Positions 1 to 10,752 of a DNA stretch of 64,000 bases are shown here, one piece after another (position 1 is the stretch's first letter; each line of letters starts with the position of its first letter). The DNA lies in NCBI GenBank assembly GCA_033961575.1, contig CM066728.1, positions 184,158,174 through 184,222,173 on the forward strand, in the 5' to 3' direction. Position numbers and translations under genes: made by a program. Source of the DNA: Aselliscus stoliczkanus (Eukaryota; Chordata; Mammalia; Chiroptera; Hipposideridae). The notes below the pieces were generated by a model. That model made no database searches. It was not told the DNA's origin and worked only from the letters and a program-made list of their open reading frames with translations.

Positions 1-751
1 TGATGCAAGAGCCACGAATCGTTGGTGAAAAGTTCAGGTCATTTTTGTCTAACTTTTTCATGCAGCCTTTTCAGCACTTCCAAATAGTAAACTTGGTTAA
101 CTTTTTGCCCAGTTGGTACAAATTCATAATGAATAATCCTTCTGATATCAAAAAAAGGTTAACAACATCAGTTTGACTATTAATTTGGATTGAGACAACT
201 TTTCTGGTTGCAAAGAATTGGTTGACTTCCATTATGCACTTTGACGCTTTGTTTCAGGGTTGTATTGGTACACCCATGTTTCATCACCAGTGATAACAGG
301 GCCCAAAACATCATCTTACCTCTCCAAAAGGTCTTGGCAAACTTCGACTCACTGCTTTTGTTCATTGGTGAGCTTCTTCGGGATCATTTTCAGAGACACT
401 TTTTTCATGTGAAAATTTTCAGTTAAGATTTTCCTGTTTCTCTATCAATGTTTACTTAGTCTGCTATCCTTCTCTCAGTCAGTTTATGATTTTGATGCAC
501 AACTTGAATAATTTTGCAATGTTTTCATCAGTTCTGCTCATTACTCACCGCCTACTGCTACCCTGACCTCTCTTAATCAATGATGCATTCCCTCCCTCAG
601 AAAAAAGTTTAATCCATGTGTACTTTGCCGATTTCTTCATGGCACTATCCCCATAAACTTGGACTAACATGTCCCTGATTTCACTTCCACTCTTACCAAG
701 TTTAACAAGAAATTTAATGTTTGTTCATTGCTCTAATTCAAGCTCAGACAT
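1..751 (-). pseudogene. Decayed mariner transposase
   Basis: The start codon is at 751-749, beginning MSELELEQ and then an in-frame TGA at codon 9. The same stop is present in the copy at 61921. Downstream the reading recovers the helix-turn-helix N-terminal region of mariner transposases and then the catalytic block with GDETWVY, whose Asp codon lies at about 285-283. This is the first Asp of the DD34D triad. Several frameshifts and stops interrupt the frame, so no functional protein can be made. The second and third catalytic residues would lie beyond the left edge. Family identity rests on the motif order and on the second and third catalytic residues seen in the sister copy at 61.3-61.6 kb. 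Confidence 0.75.
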
Positions 752-945
752 TCTCACGCGGTACACAAAAACATGCAGCAATAATAATGAATGCCACTCA
801 GTAAGACCCCACCACATGTTGACATGAACACAGCTGTGAGATACTGATATACCAAGGCTATGATACCTTACCGAGCTGTTTGTACAGTGTTGCCAATGTA
901 AGCGTACAGTGACAAGGTTGCTAACTTAACTGTTGTCAAATTGCG
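1..945 (-). mobile_element. Mariner (DD34D) element, 3' part cut by window edge
   Basis: The reverse strand reads as a Tc1/mariner element. Its 5' terminal inverted repeat lies near 920-945 next to a TA at 946-947 and resembles the ends of the copies at 22416 and 61186. Reading leftwards come a 5' untranslated stretch, a decayed transposase, and the segment with TGATATCAG followed by TTATTCATTATGAATTTG that also occurs in the three short copies. The element continues beyond base 1, so its 3' inverted repeat is not visible. Unlike the short copies it keeps the transposase middle, so it represents the longer progenitor form. It is an inactive relic. Confidence 0.85.
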
Positions 946-984
946 TACATTTGAGTAAATCCACAGCGTCATGGTACATGGTAA

Positions 985-2300
985 TTAAAAATCCTAACAG
1001 TAAAGGAAAACTTGAAAAAGAAACACAAATCTGGAGAAATTAAAGATTTAGATATGAAAACCCATTATAAATATGTAGTAATTTAGAAGTTGTGGTTTTT
1101 ACTATAAGAACAGACAATAAACAATGGAACATATATTAATGGTTTTTTGGTCCATGACTACAGCCTGAAAAGGGGGAAATTAGCTTTAAAATAAATGATT
1201 TTAGTTCATTTGGACATCTACATTTAAAAAAAAGGAATGATAACGCTTGATTCAAATTGTAAGAAAAAGTCAATTATAGAAACATCATAGATTTAAAGGA
1301 AAAATGTGAAACAATAAAATTTTTAGATGATAACATATTGATTACCTTTAAGCAGGTAAAGTTTCTTCAGCAGAATACAATGTAAAAAGGTATTTGATAA
1401 ATTAAACTCCATTAGCATTAAGTCCTAGTATTAATTAAAATACACCATTGAGAAGATGAAAGTCAAACTAAGTAGTGTGAGAAGATGTATTCAATGCATA
1501 TATCTAGCAAAGAGCTGTACCCAGATAATATCATAACCCCATAAAATACTAAGAAAATGGCAGACAGGCCAACAAAAATGAATATAAGGCTCTTCAAATG
1601 AGGATTTCCCAATGGCCTATATGTATATTAAGAGGTGTTCAAGTGCCTATTCATCAGAAAAATAAAAATTAGATACACCTACACAGTCAACAGAATGAGC
1701 AAAATAAAAATGGCACACAATACTGAAGTTTATTGAAGGTGCAAATCAACAAAAATTTCCATGCACTTCTCTTGGGAGTGTAAATTAGTAAAATCGCTTT
1801 GTAAATTTGTACTGTTATTATATTCTAATAACATGGAATATACATTTTCTGAACCAATTACCATAAAGTAATTCATGTTTATTCTAGAAAGGCATGCACA
1901 TGTACAAGGATCTTCCTAGAATCATTATTTATAATAACCAAACACTAGAAAAAAATAAAACATCCACAACAGTAGAATGTATAAATTAACTTGTGTATTC
2001 AAAACATTGAATACAGAGATGTTTTTAAGTGATATCATTTATTACAGCATTAAAAAACATCAAAACCTATGATAAATATAACAAAACACATTTTAACATA
2101 CAAAAAATGGGTGATATTCCAAGTATAATTGGAATAGGTAAAGCTAGAGACTAAAGGGTATGTATAACTCCATTTATATCAAGTTTTAAAATAAGCAATA
2201 CAAAATATAATGTTTCAAAATACATATTCAATTAATAAAACTATGCAAAAAAGGGAGATTAGCATTTATTCACTTTTGATATCAAAATAGTGGTTGTATC
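985..2300 (+). mobile_element. Ancient L1 relic (ORF2 C-terminal and 3' region)
   Basis: Scattered phrases match old L1 ORF2 and 3' sequence in the sense direction: the segment around 1100-1130 (agaacagacaataaacaatgg), the aggatttcccaatggcctat block near 1600, and the later A-rich 3' region around 1900-2290. Divergence is high and there is no open frame. Boundaries are approximate. It looks like an L1M-age fragment; subfamily cannot be set by eye. Confidence 0.55.
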
Positions 2301-3801
2301 AAATGGGAGGAAAGGAATTTTAATTGCAAAGAACCATGAAGGGACCACCAGAAATACTGGCAATATTTTATTTCTTGACCTGGTGGGCATTATGCAAGGG
2401 TTCCTTGAGAATAATTTGTTGAAAGGTGCATACTTTTTGTTTACTTTATTTATATATATTATATATTACATTTCAAAAAAAGAAAGTTCAGTTTTTTTCA
2501 TAAAAGCTAAAATGTATGTGTGATTCATTAAGAGGTGTTTCAGATTAAGTGGCCATTCTGACTCTTAAAGGAAGTTTGACAGCCTCTGTAAGAATGACAC
2601 ATCGTGTCATGCTAAGGAAATTATGCCAATTTTAGTTTTGAAAAGTTCATTTCTAAGATAGATCAATTAAAGGGATATTAACAAAGAAAACATTTTTGTT
2701 TGCGTGAGAACCACAAAATCTAAATGGCAATTAAAATAAGTAAGATAATTACATTTAAACTTGGAGTCAAAGATATATTTCCTAAAGGTATCTCAAGTAC
2801 AGATATAGTATGCTCTGCTTTATTATCATTTGCTTATTATACTTTTCACTGATTTAGGATTTTAAATATAATATTTTTACCCATTGAATATATCACAATA
2901 TATCTGATAATTATAATTTAAATATAGTTTAATGTTTTAAAAAATTTTCTAACTGCTTTTTTTCTTAATGCGATATCCATCTGCTCAAATATCTATAATA
3001 TTTGAAGGTCTGCTGACTGTTAAACATTTAAAATTTCCATTTTTTTACAGCCAGGTTATTCTGTCATGTAGTGGAACAAAAAATAAATACATTTTTCTTT
3101 TGTAATGTTTTTAACACACAGTCACTTAAGATGTCACAGATTTAGCTAAAAGGAACATATTTACCCTTAACTTCATAATTAACAAGAGGAGCCCTGACAT
3201 TTTTGGTAGCTTTCCTGATTTACTCCTTCCATTCTTTTCTAATGCAATCATTTATGTTTTTACAAAGTTGTTGGTATCTGTTAGTATACTTTCCAAACTG
3301 CTTATCTCATCTTGGTACTTGGAAAGTTATGAATGACAGAACTGCATTGTGAGAGTTTGGGATTAACATGGCTGTGATGAATATTTTATGCTGGTTAAGA
3401 CATCTTTTGCCATCTTCATGTACTAACAAGCATGCTTTTATATATACTGGTCATAAGAGTCAGTGGTTGCTTGGGAAATAATATACCTAATAAGCTCCCC
3501 AAGCATGCTTACATGATTAAAATTAAAACAGATAAGCGAAATTTACATAGATATGTCTTAGGCATTTCACTACATGTCTAAAAGAACATACATTCTAAAT
3601 CATGGATCTGAGCCAAATTCATGGAATCAAAAGGGAAACACATCTAGTGTATTGCACTGGACATAGATGCTCTCATAGATTTAATACAATGGGTTTTTTT
3701 GTTGTTGTTTTTTAATTTGACTTTTTCTTTAATTGGGTACTTTAAAGGAAGAGAGAATTTTTAAGATTGCTTAATGAAAGTATTTATTTGGGTTTAAAAT
3801 C
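2301..3801. other. AT-rich intergenic sequence, nothing recognised
   Basis: About 1.5 kb of AT-rich DNA with short homopolymers. I see no long open frame, splice-flanked exon, or repeat signature I can name. Confidence 0.5.
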
Positions 3802-3803
3802 TA

Positions 3804-3884
3804 TTGGGTTGTCAGAAAAGTCATCACGTATTTTTTCTATGTTTTTTGTTGCAAAAATGCGTCATGACTTTTCTGACAACCCTA
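3804..3884. mobile_element. 81-bp palindromic mariner-type MITE
   Basis: Two near-perfect inverted arms begin GGGTTGTCAGAAAAGTCAT on each strand and are separated by a short T-rich loop. A TA dinucleotide sits on both sides (3802-3803 and 3885-3886), the target duplication of Tc1/mariner elements. Size and architecture recall primate MADE1 (an 80-bp mariner MITE), but the inverted-repeat sequence is different and unrelated to the other mariner copies in this window. It has no coding capacity. Confidence 0.85.
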
Positions 3885-3886
3885 TA

Positions 3887-5164
3887 GTATATGTCAATTA
3901 TGCATCAATAGACAGTTAAGAGAGTATTGAGATTTATTATGAGAGTTGCTGTGCAATCAATTTTAAATGACAGGACACTAATATAATTAAAATTTTAACA
4001 CATAAAATTGTAAGGAATATTTAGGCACTTAATTGGAATTTTAAAAGCCAGTGATAACAAGTTAATAATTGTGACAACTAATAGAGTATCTAAATAAATG
4101 TCACATTTTTATTAATTGATATTTAATTTGCTGTAGCTTGCCTTGGTAAATGTTAATTAAATGCCAGAAAATATCTTACAATTTTAACATATTAATAATC
4201 TTATAATTATTCCTTTATTGCTTACATAATTATGAGTTAATTACACAGCTACCAGATTTACTGTACTCTTTATAGAGAGCTCAAGACTATCCATTTTTCT
4301 CCACAGGTCAATAAACTTGATTGTCTGTTAACCACTGTTGATCATAGATCAGAAGCTGTTTGTGAATAAATATACATCTCCACACAACATAGTGAACATT
4401 ACATAACAAACTAGGACAAATGAAATAATGGAAATATGATTTTTACCTTTTATTAATTTATTGCTTACTTAGAAAATATGTAAAATGTAATATAAAACAA
4501 TGTAATTGTTTCTCTTTCTCAGACTTCTAAAATGACATATATGATGGAATTTTCTTTCTTTCAAAGTGGTTTTATATATTAATATATAGACCAATTTTAT
4601 GTATACAATAACATAAAATTCAATTATCCTCATTTTCCTAATAAGAAAACTGGTTTAGAAAACTGGTTTAGAGATTGTCATTCCCAATATAATCTCTTAT
4701 TCCTAATGCTACACACACACGGACCTATGTCAGTCTTAATCCATTAGTATTTTTACTCCCATTTCTTCTCAACTATCAATTTCCAATCTAGGTAAATGGT
4801 CACTACCCTTTTTATCTTTATTTCAGGTAGATTACTAACATTATAGAAAGGAGTAAATAGCAATGTAGCAATTGATTCTTCAACAAACCCATGTCTTCTA
4901 ATTCAATTTTTCACCACTGCGGTCAGGCTTGGTGATAAAGAGTCTTATTCATCTTTGGATTCCTAGATAAGGCTTTATTATAGGATACGTAACATTTGAC
5001 GCAAAGGTATAAGTGAATTTGAAACTTTCAATCAAGTTGGGTTCATTTCTTATTTCTCTCTTGGTTAGAACAGAACATCAACTCTCCTTAATCCTCGGAT
5101 TTGAAGTCTGCTGCTCTTTTATCAGTGATAGTTTTTTCTCTTAGAAAGAGAAGATCTTCTAGGG
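3887..5164. other. AT-rich unique sequence; possible conserved element at 4040-4280
   Basis: No repeat or gene is recognised. The part at 4040-4280 is rich in TAATTA/TTAATTAA-type homeodomain-like words and has little microsatellite character, which is typical of developmental non-coding elements. That is only a hint, since AT-rich DNA produces such words by chance. Confidence 0.3.
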
Positions 5165-5283
5165 AAATGGAAGGAGAACTGACTCTGAGTGATGACCACA
5201 CAATGTGATATATAGATGATGTATTACAGAATTGTACACCTGAAACCTATATAACTTTACTAACCATTGTCACCCTAATAAAT
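5165..5283 (+). mobile_element. L1 3' end, sense strand
   Basis: The block from the GAACTGACTCTGAGTGATG phrase through CAGAATTGTACACCTGAAAC to the final AATAAATTG is the terminal part of a laurasiatherian L1 3' UTR. The same words recur at 48620 and 52440 and, reversed, at 7230, 10760 and 52580. The tail runs straight into a (GAAA)n tract that likely grew from the poly-A tail. Confidence 0.85.
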
Positions 5284-5286
5284 TGA

Positions 5287-5326
<40 letters not shown>

Positions 5327-5370
5327 AAAAGAAAGAAAGAAAGAAAGAAAGAGAAAGAAAAGAAAGAAAG
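5284..5370. repeat. (GAAA)n microsatellite
   Basis: About 87 bp of GAAA units with a few AAAAG and GAG interruptions, immediately after an L1 3' end. Growth of a simple repeat from a retrotransposon A-tail is the obvious origin. Confidence 0.98.
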
Positions 5371-6279
5371 ACCTACAACCAGTCCCTCATATCAGCCTTT
5401 CATGCTCAAATTTCTATTCTCTTCTTACTCCTTTTTTACTGCAGAGGAAGTGACCCTACATGTTTTGGGATAAATCCTTCATGTATGTTCTTGATCATTT
5501 CTGTTCACATCTAGTGTTTTTTGTCAACCATTGATTTTATAAAATGTACAAATAAAAAGCATGTATGACTAATTAAGCAATAATACCCAAAAGATCCTAT
5601 CTACTTATCTCTGAGTATTCAAATTGTTCTCCTTTTTTAAAGAACCACTGAAGTCTTATATTTTATCATCTTTGTGACACATTATCAGACAATTCCGACC
5701 TCCACTGATCTCCTTCAACACCAGCACCTCTCAGTAAATGCTGTTTATTTAATTGATTGCCCCTTTTATATTACTTGTCTTGTGCATTTTTAATTTTTCC
5801 CAAACTATATCATTATATTAATCTCCTTCAGATTAATAATCATGACTTCTCTTTCTGTTTTATCTCTAACAGCCCCAAGCATTCTATCATGCATATAGCA
5901 AGCAATAAGCATTGTTTAATTTGTCTTTTGAATACTGTACTAATGCAGGACTTTTTATTCTGTGGTCCTTCATGAAAGACAAGGAATTACCTAGAAGCTT
6001 GTTGAAATATAGACAGCTCTGTGCTGCCCTGGATCAGCATGCCATAGAGTGAGGCCCAGAACTTTTTAGAAGTAGGCTCACTAATTCTTATGGACATTAT
6101 AGACTGGGGGGCTACTGAATTTGGATCGAGATTTCTAATAAACAAACATTACTTCTCAAATTATTTTAATTTTGATGATCATCAAAGGGAAATACTTCTG
6201 CAATTCATGAAACATTTTTAGAATCTTTAGACTAACAAGATATTATTAGGGTAAGTACATGTATTTCTGTTTCCACATA
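5371..6279. other. Unique sequence, nothing recognised
   Basis: Mixed-composition sequence between the GAAA tract and the mariner derivative. No gene, RNA or nameable repeat seen. Confidence 0.4.
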
Positions 6280-6281
6280 TA

Positions 6282-6856
6282 CCAGGTTTGACACTTAAAT
6301 TTGCAAACTTGTTGCAACAGTGCTACTAAATATTTTTGATATCAGGGATTATTAATTGTGAATTTATACCAACTGGACAAATAGTTAACCAAATTTCCTA
6401 TTTGGAAGTGCTGAAAAGGTTGCATGAAAAAAGTTAGATGAAAATGTCCTGAACTTTTTGCCAACAATTCATGGCTCTTGCATCACAACAATGCACCAGC
6501 TCACATGGCACTGTCTGTGAGGGAGATTTTAGCTAGTAAACAAATAACTCTATAGGAACACCTTCCATACTCACTGGATCTGGCCCCTACTGACTTCTTT
6601 CTTTACCAAAAGATAAAGGAAATATTGAAAGGAAGACATTTTGATGACATTCAGGACATCAACGGTAATACAATGACAACTCTGATGGCCACTTCAGGAA
6701 AAGAGTTCCAAAATTGCTTTGAAGGGTGGACTGGGTGCTGGTGTTGGTGTCTAGCTTGCCAAGGGGAGTAATTTGAAGGTGACCATAGTGATATTTAGCA
6801 TGAAGTGTGCAGCACTGTTTCTAGGATGTATTCATGAACATAGTTGTCTGATCCCA
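6282..6856 (+). mobile_element. Mariner internal-deletion derivative, 575 bp
   Basis: The 5' inverted repeat (AGGTTTGACACTTAAATTTG) follows a TA at 6280-6281, and the 3' repeat ends before a TA at 6857-6858. Directly after about 45 bp of 5' end the sequence jumps to TGATATCAGGG and the C-terminal half of the transposase, so the N-terminal DNA-binding part and the first catalytic Asp are missing. The remaining reading keeps the REF/LASKQIT and P(Y/T)SLDLAP-like blocks but has stops. The second catalytic position reads HHNN, an Asn where Asp is required. The breakpoint is shared with the copies at 11047 and 22416. Confidence 0.9.
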
Positions 6857-7095
6857 TACCTACTTCATGCATAATATTTAGAATATCACAAAAAGAGAAC
6901 ATAAAACACCAAATGAAAGATCTTTTGGTGATCTCATATTTGGTATGTTTTAAAATCTAGTTTGTATAGTGAAAGAAACACTTTACATATTGAACAGCAA
7001 ATTAACTTTGAACCATTAAATATAGACCTATTCCAAAAAAAAGAGAATATTTTAAAAAATTAAATATATCTCACTTCACTTTGTTCTCCCTAGGA

Positions 7096-7097
<2 letters not shown>

Positions 7098-7150
<53 letters not shown>
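7098..7150. repeat. (TA)n microsatellite
   Basis: An uninterrupted 53-bp TA tract following CTAGGAGAA. Confidence 0.98.
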
Positions 7151-7155
<5 letters not shown>

Positions 7156-7227
7156 AAAAGAGACAGAAACTTATACAATATATAATTGAAGAGGAAATGG
7201 ACTTATCCTATTTGTTTGTCTTTGTCT

Positions 7228-7365
7228 TTCATTTTTTTTTAATTAAAATTTATTGGGATGACAATGGTTAGTAAAATTATGTAAGTTTCAAATGTACAAT
7301 CCTGTAATATATCATCTATATATCACATTGTGCGTTCACCACCCAGTCAGTTCTCCTTCCTGTTT
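7228..7365 (-). mobile_element. L1 3' end, antisense
   Basis: A T-run followed by AATTAAAATTTATTGGG and the reversed L1 3' UTR words (acaatcctgtaatatatcat, gcgttcaccaccca). This is a short 5'-truncated L1 copy with its A-tail at the left. It is of the same type as 10753 and 52570. Confidence 0.8.
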
Positions 7366-7430
7366 TGCTTTCTTATAGGTAAGAGCCAGAAATTATCCTG
7401 TGAATCAGGGAGAATAAAAATGTGTCTTAA

Positions 7431-7591
7431 GGGCCGGCCGAGTGGCTCAGTTGGTTAAGAGCTCGCTCAAGAGTGCGAGCTGAGCTCTGAGCAACAGCTG
7501 TTCGAGACCAGCCCGAGCTGAGTTGCCGTTAAGCTGCCAACAGGTGGCAGGATGGCTCAGCTAAAAACAAACAAAACAAAACAAAAGAAAA
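7431..7591 (+). mobile_element. tRNA-derived SINE, about 160 bp
   Basis: The head starts GGGCCGGCCGAGTGGCTCAG with an A-box-like TGGCTCAGTTGG, and a B-box-like ttcgagacc follows. A second, partial tRNA-like head (gcaggatggctcagc) comes before the A-rich tail. It is bounded by a 15-bp target duplication, AAAAATGTGTCTTAA, at 7416-7430 and 7592-7606. The type fits bat VES/Rhin-like SINEs. Confidence 0.92.
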
Positions 7592-7606
7592 AAAAATGTG
7601 TCTTAA

Positions 7607-9025
7607 AAGACTGTATAGGTAAAGCTCCATTCTTGAGCAAAAATCCAGTTTTATGGGAAACCAATTTCTCAGAAGCTTGCCAGCTTCAAAATAATATTTT
7701 AAGAAGGCCTAATCATTACTGTTAGTTTAACTCAATCAGCATCTAATCCGTTTAGAGTGTCATGAACATACTTCACAGAGAAAGGTGGTCCACAGATATA
7801 AATTCCAATTTTAATTTCTTGACTTTGTAAAGAAAGATAACATACTTTCCAGGTATGTATTTAATTTGTAATTTATATGTGTGCCATCCTGAAAGCCATT
7901 GGTTGGCCTCATCCTGGTACAAAGGCTCCGTATCCATAGGACTGGACAGCTACGCATCATAAATGAACAGCTGCAGGGTACACTGGTTTTCATGGCTCAC
8001 ATTAGTACCACACTAATCCATGTATATTTGCAAATTGTTATGATCATTTCTCAGAACTGGCATCAGAGGCAGCTGCAGCATTCTGAAAATATTTCAGACT
8101 TGTGATGGCTAAAACAGCAACACAGAAATTATAATCATCTGACATCCATCACTACCGCTCCTTCACTTGATTACACCAGTCAACAAATCATGGTCAGGAA
8201 GATAGCAAACGAAAGAGCAGAAACAAGCCTCATCTGCAGAAGAAATTTTTATCTTTCTCTCTGATGCTCACCATTTCAAATTCCTACCATCTCCCTCCTT
8301 CTATTTCAAACAGTATTGAATACACAAACAGAATGAGAAGAAAATATATAATTTTTCAAAATGTCCATTGATGCACTACTTCTTACCAAACGAGTCAACA
8401 CGGAGGTTAAAAAAAAGAAACCTAGTCCTGTGTAATGCAAAGTTACTAAATATTAGTCTGCATATGATTTTATTTTTAATATAAACGTATTTATCTGCCT
8501 GTTTTTTCTTTTTTTACTCCCCTTTTTTTTCTATTTTCTTCTTACTGGAAGATTAAGTATCCTCAATGTACAGGACAGATAGGATTTCTTTTCAATGCTG
8601 CTGTGTTATCTCTTATCTCTTAATCCATATTCTATGGCTCAACAATGCTCTAGTGAAGGTTATTCTAAGTATTGATGTCTATGAATTCACTATACACAAT
8701 TCAACCTCAGACATTTTTTAAAGGCTCAGTTGTAACCTTGATGTTATTAGTTTTTCTTTAATCTTTCAGACAAGCTAAGCAACTTTGTAAGTTTCAACAC
8801 CAAGGAAAATGCTTTTACTTAACATATACTAAATAGATATTGTGGAATGAACTAATGAATGAATATTTATAGCTGAGGAGCTGTTATACAAGTATACTTT
8901 GTCTTTTCAAATTAAGATTCAATTAGACCAAAAATTCTAGTGCTGTAGCATGTAATACAAAACTTTTCATCAGCTGACTACCTTTTCTAACTACCTATAT
9001 AATTTCTTTTGCTAAAACTCTGATT
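7607..9025. other. Unique sequence, nothing recognised
   Basis: About 1.4 kb without a repeat or gene that I can name. A 68-codon frame at 7899-8105 has no recognisable motif, and its reverse shadow is equally open, so it is probably chance. Confidence 0.4.
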
Positions 9026-9029
9026 TCTC

Positions 9030-10735
9030 ATGTGGCTGTGAATTTATATCTTGCTTTCAACCTGAAGAATTTTCTTTTATTATTCTTTGAAACATAGAGA
9101 TGATAGTAACAAATTATCTTTATTTCTTTTTCTTTTTTGAAAGATTTTTGGTTGTTTACTTTCAGAACTTTAAACTTTGTTGTCCACTGCTTTCTAGTGC
9201 CCATTGTTTCTGATAAAAAGTCAGTCATTAATCTTACTAGCTTTTATCTCACATGTAATGAGTTGTTTTTCTTTTTATGCTTTTTAAATATTTCTTTATC
9301 TTCAGCTTTCAACATTTAACTGAGGTGTACTTGGGCATAGATTTCTTTATATTTATCTTTGTTGGAGTTAATTATATTTCTTGGAGGTGTAGATAAATGT
9401 TTTTCATCAAATTTGGAATATTTTTAGCCATTACTTCTTAAAATATTTTTCTGTCCCACTGTCTCTTTTTTCTCCTTTCGGTATCATGCATTACTTGTGC
9501 TCTTAATGATTCCCCATATTTTCTGAGGCTCTATTCATATTGTATCACTTATTTTTATCTCTGTTCTTTAGATTGATAATCTCTATAATCTGTATTCAAG
9601 CTTGATGAATCATTTCTTTTTGTCTGCTGAAATCTACTGTTGAGCATCTAATTATGTTTCATTTTGATTAACTCTAGAATTTCCACTTAGTTCTTCATTA
9701 TAGCTTCTATTTCATTATTGATATTTACTCTTTGCTGAGATTTTGTGATCTTGATTTAATTTAATTTTTTTACATGTGGGTTGCTTTAGTTCTTGGAAAA
9801 AATTAATATCACCTGCTTGGGAGTCTGCTAAAATTCAAAATCTGGATCCCATCAAAACAGTTTCTGCTGTATGCTTTTTTCATTTGTATGAAGTACACTT
9901 TCCAGAGCTTTGCATGTCTCATTATGTTTTGATTGAAAACTATATGTTAGGATAATATGTTGCCAAAACTATGGAGACTGAGTCTCACCGACAAACACAT
10001 ATAGGGAGTAGTTGTTTTTCTTGTTGGATTAGTCATTTATCTATTTGTTTAGTGACTTTGTTGAACTGACTCTGTGAAGTTTATTTTCCCTGCAATTTAA
10101 ATCCTTTCATGCCCCTATTTACATTTTTTTTCTTGTTTTTATCTTTTAGCCCACCTACCAAGTGTTGCCCCTTCATCAGCAATAGCCACTTATGTATAAA
10201 AGGCTGTGTTTTAGGCCTAAACTTCCTACTCTATTGTTGCATATGTGTGTGGACTCTGAGCTGTATCACAATTAGATTTTGGCAAACATCAGCCAGGAAC
10301 TAGTAGCTTGGAAGTTTCCACACTAATTACTTCTGCAAAGACACAACCTTGGATATACACATGGTTTTCCAGACATCCAGGGGTACATGTGATTTTATTT
10401 TCAAATGAATAAATTTCTAAGAAGTTGTTCCTTGGTTAGAGTTCAGCCAACATTTGGTCAGAGGCTATATTTAAGTCCCCTGTGTCACCCGATTTCTGCC
10501 CTCTATTAATGGATCTGATCCCCTTTTAGGGATCGATTTCAAGTATATTCACACCCTGCTCTGAGGTTGTGTGCAACCAGGTAAATGTGCACAATCTTTC
10601 TGATTCACAGGGTTGTGTGTGATATTAAGGGTAGCATTTGTATTTTCCCCGATTGCTCTCTTAAATAACTGACTGCTTCATTATCTTGCTTATTGCTATT
10701 AGTATTATGGTACTACAAGCCCCTCTTAATTTCTC
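9030..10735 (-). mobile_element. Ancient interspersed repeat, probably L1M 5' region
   Basis: Phrases such as ttgttgtccactgctttct, catcaaatttggaatattt and gtctcattatgttttgattg resemble, from memory, the antisense of the long 5' region of old L1M elements. The match is divergent and punctuated, and limits and strand are approximate. There is no open frame. A MER-type repeat cannot be excluded without a library search. Confidence 0.4.
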
Positions 10736-10738
10736 TTT

Positions 10739-10752
10739 CCAAGATCTTCATT
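10739..10752. repeat. Target-site duplication of L1, left copy
   Basis: CCAAGATCTTCATT here is repeated exactly at 12941-12954. The pair brackets the L1 insertion at 10753-12940. Confidence 0.93.
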
